This document shows, in pieces, positions 51,698 to 59,998 of a stretch of DNA of 64,000 bases (within the stretch, counting starts at the first letter, position 1; each line of letters begins with the position of its first letter). Made by a program: the position numbers and the translations under genes. Below the pieces are notes generated by a model that was not told the origin of the DNA, searched no databases, and saw only the letters and a program-made list of their open reading frames with translations. Source of the DNA: Shinella sp. XGS7 (GTDB taxonomy: Bacteria > Pseudomonadota > Gammaproteobacteria > Burkholderiales > Burkholderiaceae_C); assembly GCF_020535565.1 (NCBI RefSeq), contig NZ_CP084758.1, forward strand, positions 3,299,001 through 3,363,000. The letters run 5' to 3'.

Positions 51698-54600
51698 TCA
51701 AACGCCAGCCCAGCGCCGCCGCCCCTCCCGCTTGGCCCGGTACAGGGCCTGGTCGGCGGCAGCCAGCAGCTGCTCGGGCCTGGCGTCCGCGTCGGCGGTC
51801 TGGCAGGCCAGGCCCAGGCTCAGGCTCACATGCGGGGCCACGCTGGACTGGGCGTGGGCAAATCCCAGGGCCTCCACCGCGTCCAGGCAGGCCTGGGCCA
51901 GGTGCTGGGCGGCGGCCAGGTCGGTGCCGGGCAGCAGCAGGGCGAACTCCTCGCCCCCATAACGGGCCAGCAGATCACCGGCCCGGCTGGCCACGGCCTG
52001 CAGGCACTCGGCCACGGCCTTGATGCAGCGGTCGCCTTCCAGATGGCCGTAGTGGTCGTTGAACTGCTTGAAGAAGTCGATGTCCATCATCAGCAGGGCC
52101 AGGGGGCTGCCCTGGCGCTGGCTGCGGCGCCATTCCAGCTGCAGGCGCTCGTCGAAGGCGCGGCGGTTGGCCACGCCGGTGAGCCCGTCGCGCATGCTCA
52201 TCTGGCGCAGCTCCTCGGTGCGCAGCGCCACCTTGTTCTCCAGGCTCTCGTAGAGCCGCGCATTCACCAGCGAGACGGCGGCCTGGCTGCTCAGGAGCTC
52301 CAGGCTCTGCAGGTGCCGGGTGGTGAAAGCGTTCTCCAGGCGCTGGTGCTCCATATAGACCAGAGCCACCAGCTTGCCCTGGCTGAGCACGGGCAGGCAG
52401 ATCACCGAGCGCGGTGCTCGCTGGCGCAGGTAGACGCTGTGGGCAAAACGCTCATCCCGCTCGGGGCGGTTCAGCACCAGGGTGCGTCGGGTCAGGCGCA
52501 CGAAGTCGATCAGGGCGCTGGGCAGCAGGGCCTGGCCCTGATCGCCCAGCTCGCTCAGCGGCATGCACAGGCGCTGCGAGGCCAGCTGGCCGTCCTCGCC
52601 CAGGCCGCCGATGGCCTCCACCACCAGCGCATCCTCGTCCTCCAGCACGATGGCGCCGCGCTCGGCCCCGGCATGCTGCAGCAGCACGCCCAGCATCTGG
52701 GGCAGCAGGGTGTCCAGATGGATCTCCTGGGCCAGCAGCTGGTTGGCCTTCATCAGCGCGTGCAGATCGATGCTGAAGCCGCTTTCCAGCGGGTCGCGAT
52801 AGCTGCCACCACTGCTGCCACTGCCCCCGCTGCTGCGGCTGGCGCTGCCGCGCCGCGCCAGGCCGCGGCCCAGGCCGAAGGGCAGCTGGGGCCACTGGTC
52901 TTCCAGCTGCCGGCATTTCACCAGGGCGCCCCAGCGCTGGAAGTGGTAGTGGGCCTCGCGCAGGAAATGGCTGGCCAGCTGGGGCTGGCCCAGACCCATC
53001 CAGAAGCGGCCATAGGCCTCGTTGGCCAGGCCGGCGGCGGTGGTGAAGCCGGCCACCTCGGCCGACTCGATGGCCCGCACATAGAGGCTCATGGCCGAGC
53101 GCTCCTCGCCGCGCGCGCGGGCCAGCTCGGCGGCGATCAGGTCGCGCTTGTGGGCGAAGTTGGCGGTGCAGCCCTCGGCCCAGGTCTCGAAGCGGTCCAG
53201 CAGGCCCTGGGCCTGGACCAGGGCCTGGCTGGCGTCTTCCGCAAAGCCCTCGCGCAGCCAGCCCAGGGCGGCGTAGAAACTGCCTTCCACCACCGAGGGG
53301 CTGTCGGGCAGGCAGGCCGCGACCACAGGCAGGCGCGGCAGGGCCAGGCGCCAGCTGGCGGCATCGCCCATCAGATAGGCGTGGCGCAGCTGGGCCACGC
53401 TGTAGAGCGCCAGCGGGATGGAGGGCGGCGCGTCGGGGCGGTGGAAGAGCTCGCTGCTGAGGCAGTCCTCGCTGTCCAGGCTCAGGGGCGAGAGGGTCTG
53501 GCCGCGCAGCGCGCGCAGGGGCTGCAGCACGCCATGGCGCAGCATGGCCTCGGTGGCGCCCTGGCGGGTCTTGAGCAGGAACTTCAGGCTGTGCTCGCAG
53601 CGCGTCTGCAGGTCGGCCAGCTCATGGCCCAGGGCCAGGCGGTTGACCTGGCCCAGCAGGGCGCAGTAGCCGGCGTCCAGCGGGTTCAGGCCGCTCTGGC
53701 CCATCTCCACGCCGCGGTCCAGCTTGGCCAGGGTTTCGCTGAGCGGGTCACACCAGTGCTGGTAGAAGGCCGAGAAGTACTGGTAGATGCTCAGGCGCAC
53801 ATGGGCGTTGTCGCGCTGCTCGGCCAGGCGCATGGCCAGGCGGCCCAGGGCATGGCATTGCGGATAGGGCTTGCCCATGGCCGCGCTGGCGCTCATATAG
53901 GCGGCGTGGGCGATGCAGCTGTAGTCGTTCTGCCCATGGCGCAGCGTGGTCTGCAGCATGCGGCTGGCGTTCAGCACATAGGCGCCCAGGCGAGCGCACT
54001 GGTAGCTGGCATAGGCCATGGCATTGCACAGCTGCATCTCCAGGCGGTGCAGGGGCGAGGCCATGTCGGGCGCGTGCAGCACCGCGTCCAGACCGCGCTC
54101 GGCCAGCAGGGCCTCGGTGGCGGCGTACTCAGCCGGGAACAGGGCCATGGCGCCGGCATCGTCCGGGAAGGGGCGGTCCAGCTGGGCCAGCGCATCCTGG
54201 ATCACCGCATAGGCATCGGTGAAGCGGCCCTGGATGTGGTACTGGTCCACCTGCACCAGCTGCAGGGCCAGGCGGCCCGCCAGATCCGGACAGGCCGCCA
54301 GGGCCTCGGGGTAGAGCCGTTCGGCGGCTTCGAAATGACCGGCCAAGTACTCGGCCTCGGCCAGGGCCTGGTAGAGGACCAGGGTCTGGGCGGGTTCGGT
54401 CTGCCAGGACCCGGGCGCCCGCAGGGCCATGGCCTGGCGCAGCAGGGCCACGGCCGCGTCATGCGCCGAGGCGGCCTTGGCCCGCAGGCCGGCGCGCAGG
54501 TTCAGGGCCAGCAGCTGGGCGCGCTCGGTCTCCTCATCGATCAGGTGCACGGCCTGGTTCAGGCAGTCCAGGATCACGAAGAGGCGCTGTTCCAGCTCGG

Positions 54601-56758
54601 CCTCGCCACAGGCGGCCAGCAGGCGGCGGCCGCAGCGCAGCAGCAGGGCGGGCAGCTCGGCGGCCGGGGTCAGGTCGTGCGCGGCCTGCTGCACGCGGTC
54701 GTGCAGAAAGCGGTAGCGCGCGCTCTCCAGCAGCTCGGGGCTGTGCTCGAACTTGTAGTCCTCGCCCAGGGGCAGCAGCAGGCCGGCCTGCAGGGCGGGG
54801 CGCAGCTGCTCGGCGCTGCGGGCTGCATCCTGCCCGCTCAGGGCCATCAGCTCGCGCAGGTCCACGCGCTCCCCCAGCAGGGCGGCCTGGGCCAGCAGGG
54901 CCTGGGTATCGGCGGGCAGCTCGCGCAGGCGCTGCAGCATCAGGGTGACGACGTTGTCCGTCATCTCGCGCTGGCGGATCTGGGCCAGGTCCCAGCGCCA
55001 GGCGCCCTGGCGGCGCCCGTAGTGCAGATCGCCATGCGCATGCAGGCTGCGCAGGAACTGGCCCAGGAAGAAGGGGTTGCCTCGGGTCTTCTCCATGCAC
55101 AGCTCGCTGAGCTCGGCGGCGGCCTCGGGCCGGCAGTGCAGGGTGTCGGCCACCAGCTGACCCACACTGGCGGCGTCCAGGGCTTCCAGCTTGAGCGTGT
55201 GCAGGGGGCTGGGCTCGGCGCGCGCCAGGGCCTGCATCAGCTGCCGCAGGGGATGGGCCTCGTCCACCTCGTTGTCGCGGTAGGCGCCGACGATGAGCAG
55301 GCTGCAGGCCGCCGCGTCTTCGGCGCTCCCCTCGAGCAGCTGGCGCAGCAGGCGCAGGCTGGGCACGTCCACCCACTGCAGATCGTCCAGGAACAGGGCC
55401 AGGGGATGGGCCGGCCGGGCCAGCGCATGCAGGAACTGGGTGAAGGCGATGTGCAGGCGCTGCTCGGTGTCCGCCGGCGGCAGGGATGCGGGGGCGGGCA
55501 GGGGGCCGGTGAGCAGGGCCAGATCGGGCAGCAGGGCGCCCACCACCGCGGCGTTGTCGCCCAGCCCCTGCAGCAGCAGGGTGCGCCAGTGCTGGCGGCG
55601 CTCGCGGCCTTCGGCGGCCAGCTGCTGCAGCAGCTGGCGCAGGGCCTGGCCCAGGGCCGCATAAGGGGCGTTGCGGCTGTACTGGTCGCACTTGCCGCGC
55701 AGGAAGTAGCCGCGCTCCGAGGCGACGGGGCGCTGCAGCTCGCCCACCAGGGCGGTCTTGCCTACGCCCGAGTAGCCGCCCACCAGCAGCAGCTCGGGCC
55801 GGCCTTGGCGGGCGCGCTCGAAGGCCTGGCCCAGCTGGCGGCTGGCCGCTTCCCGGCCATAGAGCTTCTGGGCGATGCACAGGCGCTCGGGGATGTCGGC
55901 CAGGGCCAGCTCGAAAGGCTCGATGCGGCGCTGCTGGCGCCACTGGGTGAGGCAGTGGTTCAGGTCCTGCAGCAGGCCGTAACTGCTCTGGTAACGGTCG
56001 TCGGGGTGCTTGGCCAGCAGCTTGTGCACCAGGGCCGAGAGCGCCGGTGGCAGCTCGGGGTCCCGCTCGTGCAGCGGCGCAGGGTTCAGGGCCAGCTGCG
56101 CATGCAGCAGCGCGATGGGGTCCTCGAAATGGAAGGGCTTGCGCCCGCCCAGCAGCTCATAGAGGCTCACGCCCAGGGAGTAGAAGTCGCTGCGGTGGTC
56201 CAGCTCCAGGCCGGTGCGGCCGGTCTGCTCGGGCGAGACATAGTCCAGGGTGCCGCGCAGGGCCTCGCCGGGCTCCAGCTGCTGGCTCGCCCCCAGCGGG
56301 TTCAGGGGGACGGCCAGGGCGAAGTCGCAGAGCTTGAGGCGCAGGCCGGCCAGGTCCACCAGCACATTTTTGGGCGCGATATCACCGTGGATCAGGCCCT
56401 GCTGGTGCACGGCGCTGACGGCCTGGCAGAGCTGCACGGCCAGGGTCAGACGTTCTTCCAGATTCAGCGACTGGCGCTCGATCAGCTGGGCCAGGCTGCA
56501 GGCCGAGAAGTCCTCCAGCACCAGCACCGGGCGCCGCTCGGACTCCAGCAGGTCCAGCGCGCGGATCACCCAGGGCGAGTCCAGACGCTGCAGCACCGCA
56601 TGCTCGTGCCGCCAGCGCGCCACCACGGCCGCCGAGGGCTGCTCGCCATCCAGGTACTTGAGCACCACCGTCCGGCCCTCGGGGCTGCTGGCGCGCGCCA
56701 CCACGGTGGCGCCGTTGGCGTAGATCAGCTCGTGCAGACGGTAACCGGCAATATGCAT
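51698..56758 (-). CDS. kinase-like / AAA ATPase / GAF / GGDEF signalling protein
   Basis: The protein has 1686 residues. Order: a Ser/Thr kinase-like domain (about 1-270; Lys in 'VVLKYLDG', 'GLIHGDIAPKNVLVD' and 'KLCDFALAV', so HRD is HGD and DFG is DFA). Next is an AAA/STAND ATPase (about 290-640, Walker A 'GGYSGVGKTALVGEL'), then a long TPR-like helical part to about 1270 and a Ser/Gly linker ('SSGGSGSSGGS'). A GAF domain (about 1330-1480) is followed by a GGDEF domain (about 1515-1686) with active-site GGEEF and an RxxD inhibitory site (RAGD) before it. It should make cyclic di-GMP under control of the other domains. ATG 56758 is used because the kinase fold starts there; the frame is open to 56941. 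Confidence 0.9.
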   Translation of the reverse strand: MHIAGYRLHELIYANGATVVARASSPEGRTVVLKYLDGEQPSAAVVARWRHEHAVLQRLDSPWVIRALDLLESERRPVLVLEDFSACSLAQLIERQSLNLEERLTLAVQLCQAVSAVHQQGLIHGDIAPKNVLVDLAGLRLKLCDFALAVPLNPLGASQQLEPGEALRGTLDYVSPEQTGRTGLELDHRSDFYSLGVSLYELLGGRKPFHFEDPIALLHAQLALNPAPLHERDPELPPALSALVHKLLAKHPDDRYQSSYGLLQDLNHCLTQWRQQRRIEPFELALADIPERLCIAQKLYGREAASRQLGQAFERARQGRPELLLVGGYSGVGKTALVGELQRPVASERGYFLRGKCDQYSRNAPYAALGQALRQLLQQLAAEGRERRQHWRTLLLQGLGDNAAVVGALLPDLALLTGPLPAPASLPPADTEQRLHIAFTQFLHALARPAHPLALFLDDLQWVDVPSLRLLRQLLEGSAEDAAACSLLIVGAYRDNEVDEAHPLRQLMQALARAEPSPLHTLKLEALDAASVGQLVADTLHCRPEAAAELSELCMEKTRGNPFFLGQFLRSLHAHGDLHYGRRQGAWRWDLAQIRQREMTDNVVTLMLQRLRELPADTQALLAQAALLGERVDLRELMALSGQDAARSAEQLRPALQAGLLLPLGEDYKFEHSPELLESARYRFLHDRVQQAAHDLTPAAELPALLLRCGRRLLAACGEAELEQRLFVILDCLNQAVHLIDEETERAQLLALNLRAGLRAKAASAHDAAVALLRQAMALRAPGSWQTEPAQTLVLYQALAEAEYLAGHFEAAERLYPEALAACPDLAGRLALQLVQVDQYHIQGRFTDAYAVIQDALAQLDRPFPDDAGAMALFPAEYAATEALLAERGLDAVLHAPDMASPLHRLEMQLCNAMAYASYQCARLGAYVLNASRMLQTTLRHGQNDYSCIAHAAYMSASAAMGKPYPQCHALGRLAMRLAEQRDNAHVRLSIYQYFSAFYQHWCDPLSETLAKLDRGVEMGQSGLNPLDAGYCALLGQVNRLALGHELADLQTRCEHSLKFLLKTRQGATEAMLRHGVLQPLRALRGQTLSPLSLDSEDCLSSELFHRPDAPPSIPLALYSVAQLRHAYLMGDAASWRLALPRLPVVAACLPDSPSVVEGSFYAALGWLREGFAEDASQALVQAQGLLDRFETWAEGCTANFAHKRDLIAAELARARGEERSAMSLYVRAIESAEVAGFTTAAGLANEAYGRFWMGLGQPQLASHFLREAHYHFQRWGALVKCRQLEDQWPQLPFGLGRGLARRGSASRSSGGSGSSGGSYRDPLESGFSIDLHALMKANQLLAQEIHLDTLLPQMLGVLLQHAGAERGAIVLEDEDALVVEAIGGLGEDGQLASQRLCMPLSELGDQGQALLPSALIDFVRLTRRTLVLNRPERDERFAHSVYLRQRAPRSVICLPVLSQGKLVALVYMEHQRLENAFTTRHLQSLELLSSQAAVSLVNARLYESLENKVALRTEELRQMSMRDGLTGVANRRAFDERLQLEWRRSQRQGSPLALLMMDIDFFKQFNDHYGHLEGDRCIKAVAECLQAVASRAGDLLARYGGEEFALLLPGTDLAAAQHLAQACLDAVEALGFAHAQSSVAPHVSLSLGLACQTADADARPEQLLAAADQALYRAKREGRRRWAGV

Positions 56759-56968
56759 GTGACGGGCGCGGCGGGCGGCAAGGCCGGATGCCGCCTGGGG
56801 CAGAAAAGGCAGGGGTCCAGGAAAAGACTTGCCGATTCGCGCGTGCGCCTCGGCAGGGTGCCGCCGAGTGTCGCAAATTAACGTTACATCTGTGGACCGA
56901 GCTCCCCCAAAAGCGGGATTTATTCGCCCAGGGAAAACCATAGTCCCCGGGGGGGCGCCGAAGCCGGC

Positions 56969-58243
56969 TCAGAGCACCATGCGGACCGGGCTGACCCGGG
57001 GCAGGAAAATGGTCCAGTCCCAGTGCTGGCCCAGGCGGCCGGTCTCGGGCTGTCCGGCCGGCGCCGCGGTCTGGTATTCCCAGCCGAACTGGGCCTGGGG
57101 CAGCGGGGCGGCCGCGCGCAAGAGGCGAACGCCGGGGCGGCCGGCCAGGTCTGCTTCCAGCGAGCCCGACGCGGGGCGGGGCACGGGCTGCGCCTGGCCG
57201 TTGGTGAACTCCAGATAGCGGCCGGCCGCGGTGCTGAAGTTCAGCACCTGGTAGGCCGGCCCCCAGTGGCGGTGCATGACCTCGCCGGCCTGCAGATGCT
57301 GGGGCGAGCGCTGCAGGCCGCGCGCCACATGGATGGTGTGGGCCCAGACCACGGCCTTGCGCCCGGGGTAGAGCCGCTCCATCAGCCAGATGGCATTGGC
57401 ACCCATGGCGTTGTCGCGCGGGTTCTCGCGGCCATCGCTCCAGAGATTGCGGGCCTGGGCCTCCAGGCTCATCGCGACCTGGGCCCACCAATGCGGCCCT
57501 TGCGGGGCCATGGTGGCGGGCGTGCTGGCCGCCAGCAGGGCGCCCTGCATGGCCTGCACATGAGCCAGGAACTCGCGCTGCTCGGCGGCTTGCGGCGCCT
57601 GGCGCGAGAGTGCCAGCAGGCCCGGCACCAGGGCCTGGACCCGTGCCCAGCCCGGCCCCTGCGCCAGCTCGGGCCGGCCCGCATCGGTCAGGGCCTGGGC
57701 CAGGCCCGGGGCCATGCGCGCCTGGCTCAGCGCGCCGCTGTGCTGGCTGTCGATGCCGGCCAGCAGCAGGGGGCGCTCGCTGCGCTGACGCTGCTCCAGA
57801 TAGCGCAGCAGGGCGCGGCCCTCGGCACTCTTGGAGTACATGAAGAAGATATTGCCGGGCGCCTGCTCCACCAGGCCGCGGCCGGCGGCCAGGTCCTGGG
57901 CCAGCAGGCCGGTGTCAAGAAAGCCGCTTTCCAGCAGCAGCAGGTCGAAGCCCTGCTGTTCGTGCAGATAGCGCAGCAGGCGCAGCTTGTAGGCGAACTC
58001 CTCGTGCGCGCCATGGGTCTGTTCGCCCAGGGCCAGCACGCGCACCCCCGCCAGGCCCCGGCCCAGGGGGGCGAGGTCGGCAAAATCGTCCTCGGCCAGG
58101 CAGGCGTCGGGCCCAGGTGGCAGGGTGCGCAGCGGCCATTGCTGCCAGCGCGCCGCTGAAGGCTTGGGAGCGGCGCGGCCCGCAAGCGGGGCCATCAGGC
58201 CAAGACTGAGAAGCGCGAGGGTGAGGCGGCGGGAGGCTGGCAT
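56969..58243 (-). CDS. erythromycin esterase family protein, exported
   Basis: The protein has 424 residues. The signal peptide (MPASRRLTLALLSLGLMAPL..., cleavage near AGRAA) predicts secretion. The family motif 'LALGEQTHGAHEEFAYKL' carries the conserved Glu and His. 'LLLESGF', 'LLLAGIDSQHSG', 'RDNAMGANAIWLMERL' and 'VVWAHTIHVARG' follow in the usual order. The family includes macrolide esterases, but most chromosomal members have unknown substrates; resistance should not be assumed. It is upstream of the signalling protein with a 210-base gap that probably contains that gene's promoter. Confidence 0.88.
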   Translation of the reverse strand: MPASRRLTLALLSLGLMAPLAGRAAPKPSAARWQQWPLRTLPPGPDACLAEDDFADLAPLGRGLAGVRVLALGEQTHGAHEEFAYKLRLLRYLHEQQGFDLLLLESGFLDTGLLAQDLAAGRGLVEQAPGNIFFMYSKSAEGRALLRYLEQRQRSERPLLLAGIDSQHSGALSQARMAPGLAQALTDAGRPELAQGPGWARVQALVPGLLALSRQAPQAAEQREFLAHVQAMQGALLAASTPATMAPQGPHWWAQVAMSLEAQARNLWSDGRENPRDNAMGANAIWLMERLYPGRKAVVWAHTIHVARGLQRSPQHLQAGEVMHRHWGPAYQVLNFSTAAGRYLEFTNGQAQPVPRPASGSLEADLAGRPGVRLLRAAAPLPQAQFGWEYQTAAPAGQPETGRLGQHWDWTIFLPRVSPVRMVL

Positions 58244-58320
58244 GCGTGGAGCTCTCGGAGCGGTGAAGGCCGGCGCATGCTAGCCCTCCTTGCCTAAAGC
58301 TCGCCTAAAGGTCGTGGCGG

Positions 58321-59220
58321 CTACGGCTCGGCCGCGCCCCAGCGCGCCAGGCTGCGGGTGATGAAGGCCTGCAGCTTGGGCAGGCGCAGCCGGTCGGCCG
58401 GGTAGAGCAGGTGCACCGGCCGGCCCGGCGGCTCGCAGCCGGGCAGCACCTGCCGCAGGCGGCCGGCTTCCAGGTCCTCGGCCAGCAGCACCTCGGGCTG
58501 CAGCACGATGCCGGCGCCCGCCAGCGCGGCGCGGCGCAGTGCGTCGCCATGGTTGGCGCTGAGCACGGCCTGGCCGGGCCAGTGCACGGTCTGGCCATTG
58601 GCGGCCTGCCAGGCCGAGCCTTGCTGCCACACCGTGTGGTTGAGGCAGCGATGACGTGCCAGGTCTTGCGGGTCCTGCAGAGCGGGCGAGCCGGCCAGGT
58701 AGCTGGGCGAAGCCGCCAGGATCAGGCGGTAGGGCCGCAGCGGGCGCGCCACCAGGCCCTCGTTGAGCACCGGGCCGATGCGTATGGCGGCGTCGAAGCC
58801 GTCCCCTATCAGATCCACCACGGCGTCGCTGAGGTGCAGGTCGGCGCGCAGGCGCTCATGCGCCTGCAGCAGCTCGGCCAGCAGGGGCGCGAACACGCAC
58901 TGGCCCAGGGTCACGGGCGCCGAGATGCGCAGCTGGCCCTGGGGGCTGGCGGCATGGCCCTCGGCCAGCTGTTCGGCATGGCGCACCAGCTCCAGCACCC
59001 GGCGGCACTCGGCCAGATAGAGCTGGCCCACTTCGGTGAAGGCCTGGCGCCGGGTGCTGCGCTGGATCAGGCGTGCGCCCAGCAGGGCCTCCAGCGCGGC
59101 CACATGCCGGCCCACCATCACCGGCGAGAGGTCCAGCAGGCGGCCCGCCGCGGTGAAGCTGCCGCTATCGGCCACGCTCACCAGCACCTGCATGGCGCGT
59201 AGCTTGTCGAACTGGCTCAT
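58321..59220 (-). CDS. LysR-family transcriptional regulator
   Basis: The protein has 299 residues. The N-terminal winged helix-turn-helix is 'MQVLVSVADSGSFTAAGRLL' followed by 'LSPVMVGRHVAALEALLGAR' (about residues 10-50). The C-terminal half is a substrate-binding-like effector domain with 'RISAPVTLGQCVFAPLLAEL' and 'DAAIRIGPVLNEGLVARPL'. It is divergent from the short-chain dehydrogenase gene, the usual arrangement in which a LysR regulator controls its neighbour and itself from the shared region (59221-59326). Confidence 0.93.
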   Translation of the reverse strand: MSQFDKLRAMQVLVSVADSGSFTAAGRLLDLSPVMVGRHVAALEALLGARLIQRSTRRQAFTEVGQLYLAECRRVLELVRHAEQLAEGHAASPQGQLRISAPVTLGQCVFAPLLAELLQAHERLRADLHLSDAVVDLIGDGFDAAIRIGPVLNEGLVARPLRPYRLILAASPSYLAGSPALQDPQDLARHRCLNHTVWQQGSAWQAANGQTVHWPGQAVLSANHGDALRRAALAGAGIVLQPEVLLAEDLEAGRLRQVLPGCEPPGRPVHLLYPADRLRLPKLQAFITRSLARWGAAEP

Positions 59221-59240
59221 TGCGTATGAATAGTTTGTAG

Positions 59241-59259
59241 TGGCTGAATTTTGAAGCCA
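59241..59259. promoter_or_regulatory. LysR-type operator candidate
   Basis: TGGCT (59241-59245) and AGCCA (59255-59259) form an inverted repeat with a T-N11-A core inside an AT-rich island (59226-59270), which contrasts with the GC-rich surroundings. It lies 21 bases from the lysR start in the divergent region and is the natural binding site for its product. Confidence 0.55.
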
Positions 59260-59326
59260 TTTATCACAGGCGAGATGCTGTAAAGAATGAGCGCATTCCC
59301 TTCATCAACACCGGAGCATCCTCAGC

Positions 59327-59990
59327 ATGAGCACCCCGAACACCATGAACAGCCCGTCCGCCCCGCAAGCCGTCGACAAGAGCCAGCCTCAGCGCATCCT
59401 GCTGGTGGGCGCCTCCGGCGTGCTGGGTCAGGCGGTGCAGCGCCACCTGGGCGAGCGCCACGAGACTCCTGAGCGCCGGGCGCGAGAGCGGCCAGTACCG
59501 GGTGGACCTGCGCAGCGAGGCCAGCGTCGAGGCCCTCTTGCGCGAGCTGGGGCCGCTGGATGCCGTGGTCAGCACGGCCGGCGGCCTGCATTTCGGCCCC
59601 CTGAGCCGCATGACGGCGGCCCAGTTCGACAGCGGCCTGCAGGACAAGCTGCTGGGCCAGGTGCGCCTGGCCCTGGCGGCCCAGCATGTGCTGCGCGATG
59701 GCGGCTCCATCACGCTCACCGCCGGCATCCTCTCGCGCGAGCCCATTCCCATGGGGGCCAATGCCAGCGCGGTGAATGCGGCCCTGGAGGCTTTTGCTTT
59801 GGCAGCCGCCATCGAGTTGCCGCGCGGCCTGCGCATCAATGTGGTCAGCCCCACGGTGCTGACGGAGTCCCTGCCCAAGTACGGCGCCTTCATGGCCGGC
59901 ATGGAAAGCGCACCCGCCGCGCGCGTGGCCCTGGCCTACCAGCGCAGCGTGGAGGGCGGGCTGACGGGGCGGACCTTCAGCGTGGTCTGA
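59327..59990 (+). pseudogene. short-chain dehydrogenase/reductase, frameshifted
   Basis: The first part (from ATG 59327) has the NAD(P)-binding loop 'ILLVGASGVLGQAVQRHLG' and then loses homology after 'GERHE' at about 59465. The rest is one frame forward: 'QYRVDLRSEASVEALLRELG', 'DAVVSTAGGLHFGP', 'GSITLTAGILSREPIPMG' and the end 'GGLTGRTFSVV'. Removing one base near 59466 (ACTCCTG to ATCCTG) restores 'HEILSAGRESGQYRVDL' and a 220-residue protein of the usual size. The extra base is not in a homopolymer, so a real mutation is somewhat more likely than a sequencing error. It is the probable target of the divergent LysR regulator. Confidence 0.8.
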
Positions 59991-59998
59991 GCCCAGGC

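Noticed and set aside
51830-56881. 1683-codon open frame on the + strand, antisense to the large signalling protein
   Set aside because: High GC and biased third positions leave the opposite strand free of stops. The translation is low-complexity Gly/Gln/Leu/His without any domain, while the minus strand has clear kinase, ATPase, GAF and GGDEF motifs.
56969-58243. Macrolide resistance gene
   Set aside because: The family match is good, but most chromosomal members are not shown to act on macrolides and there is no mobile-element context.
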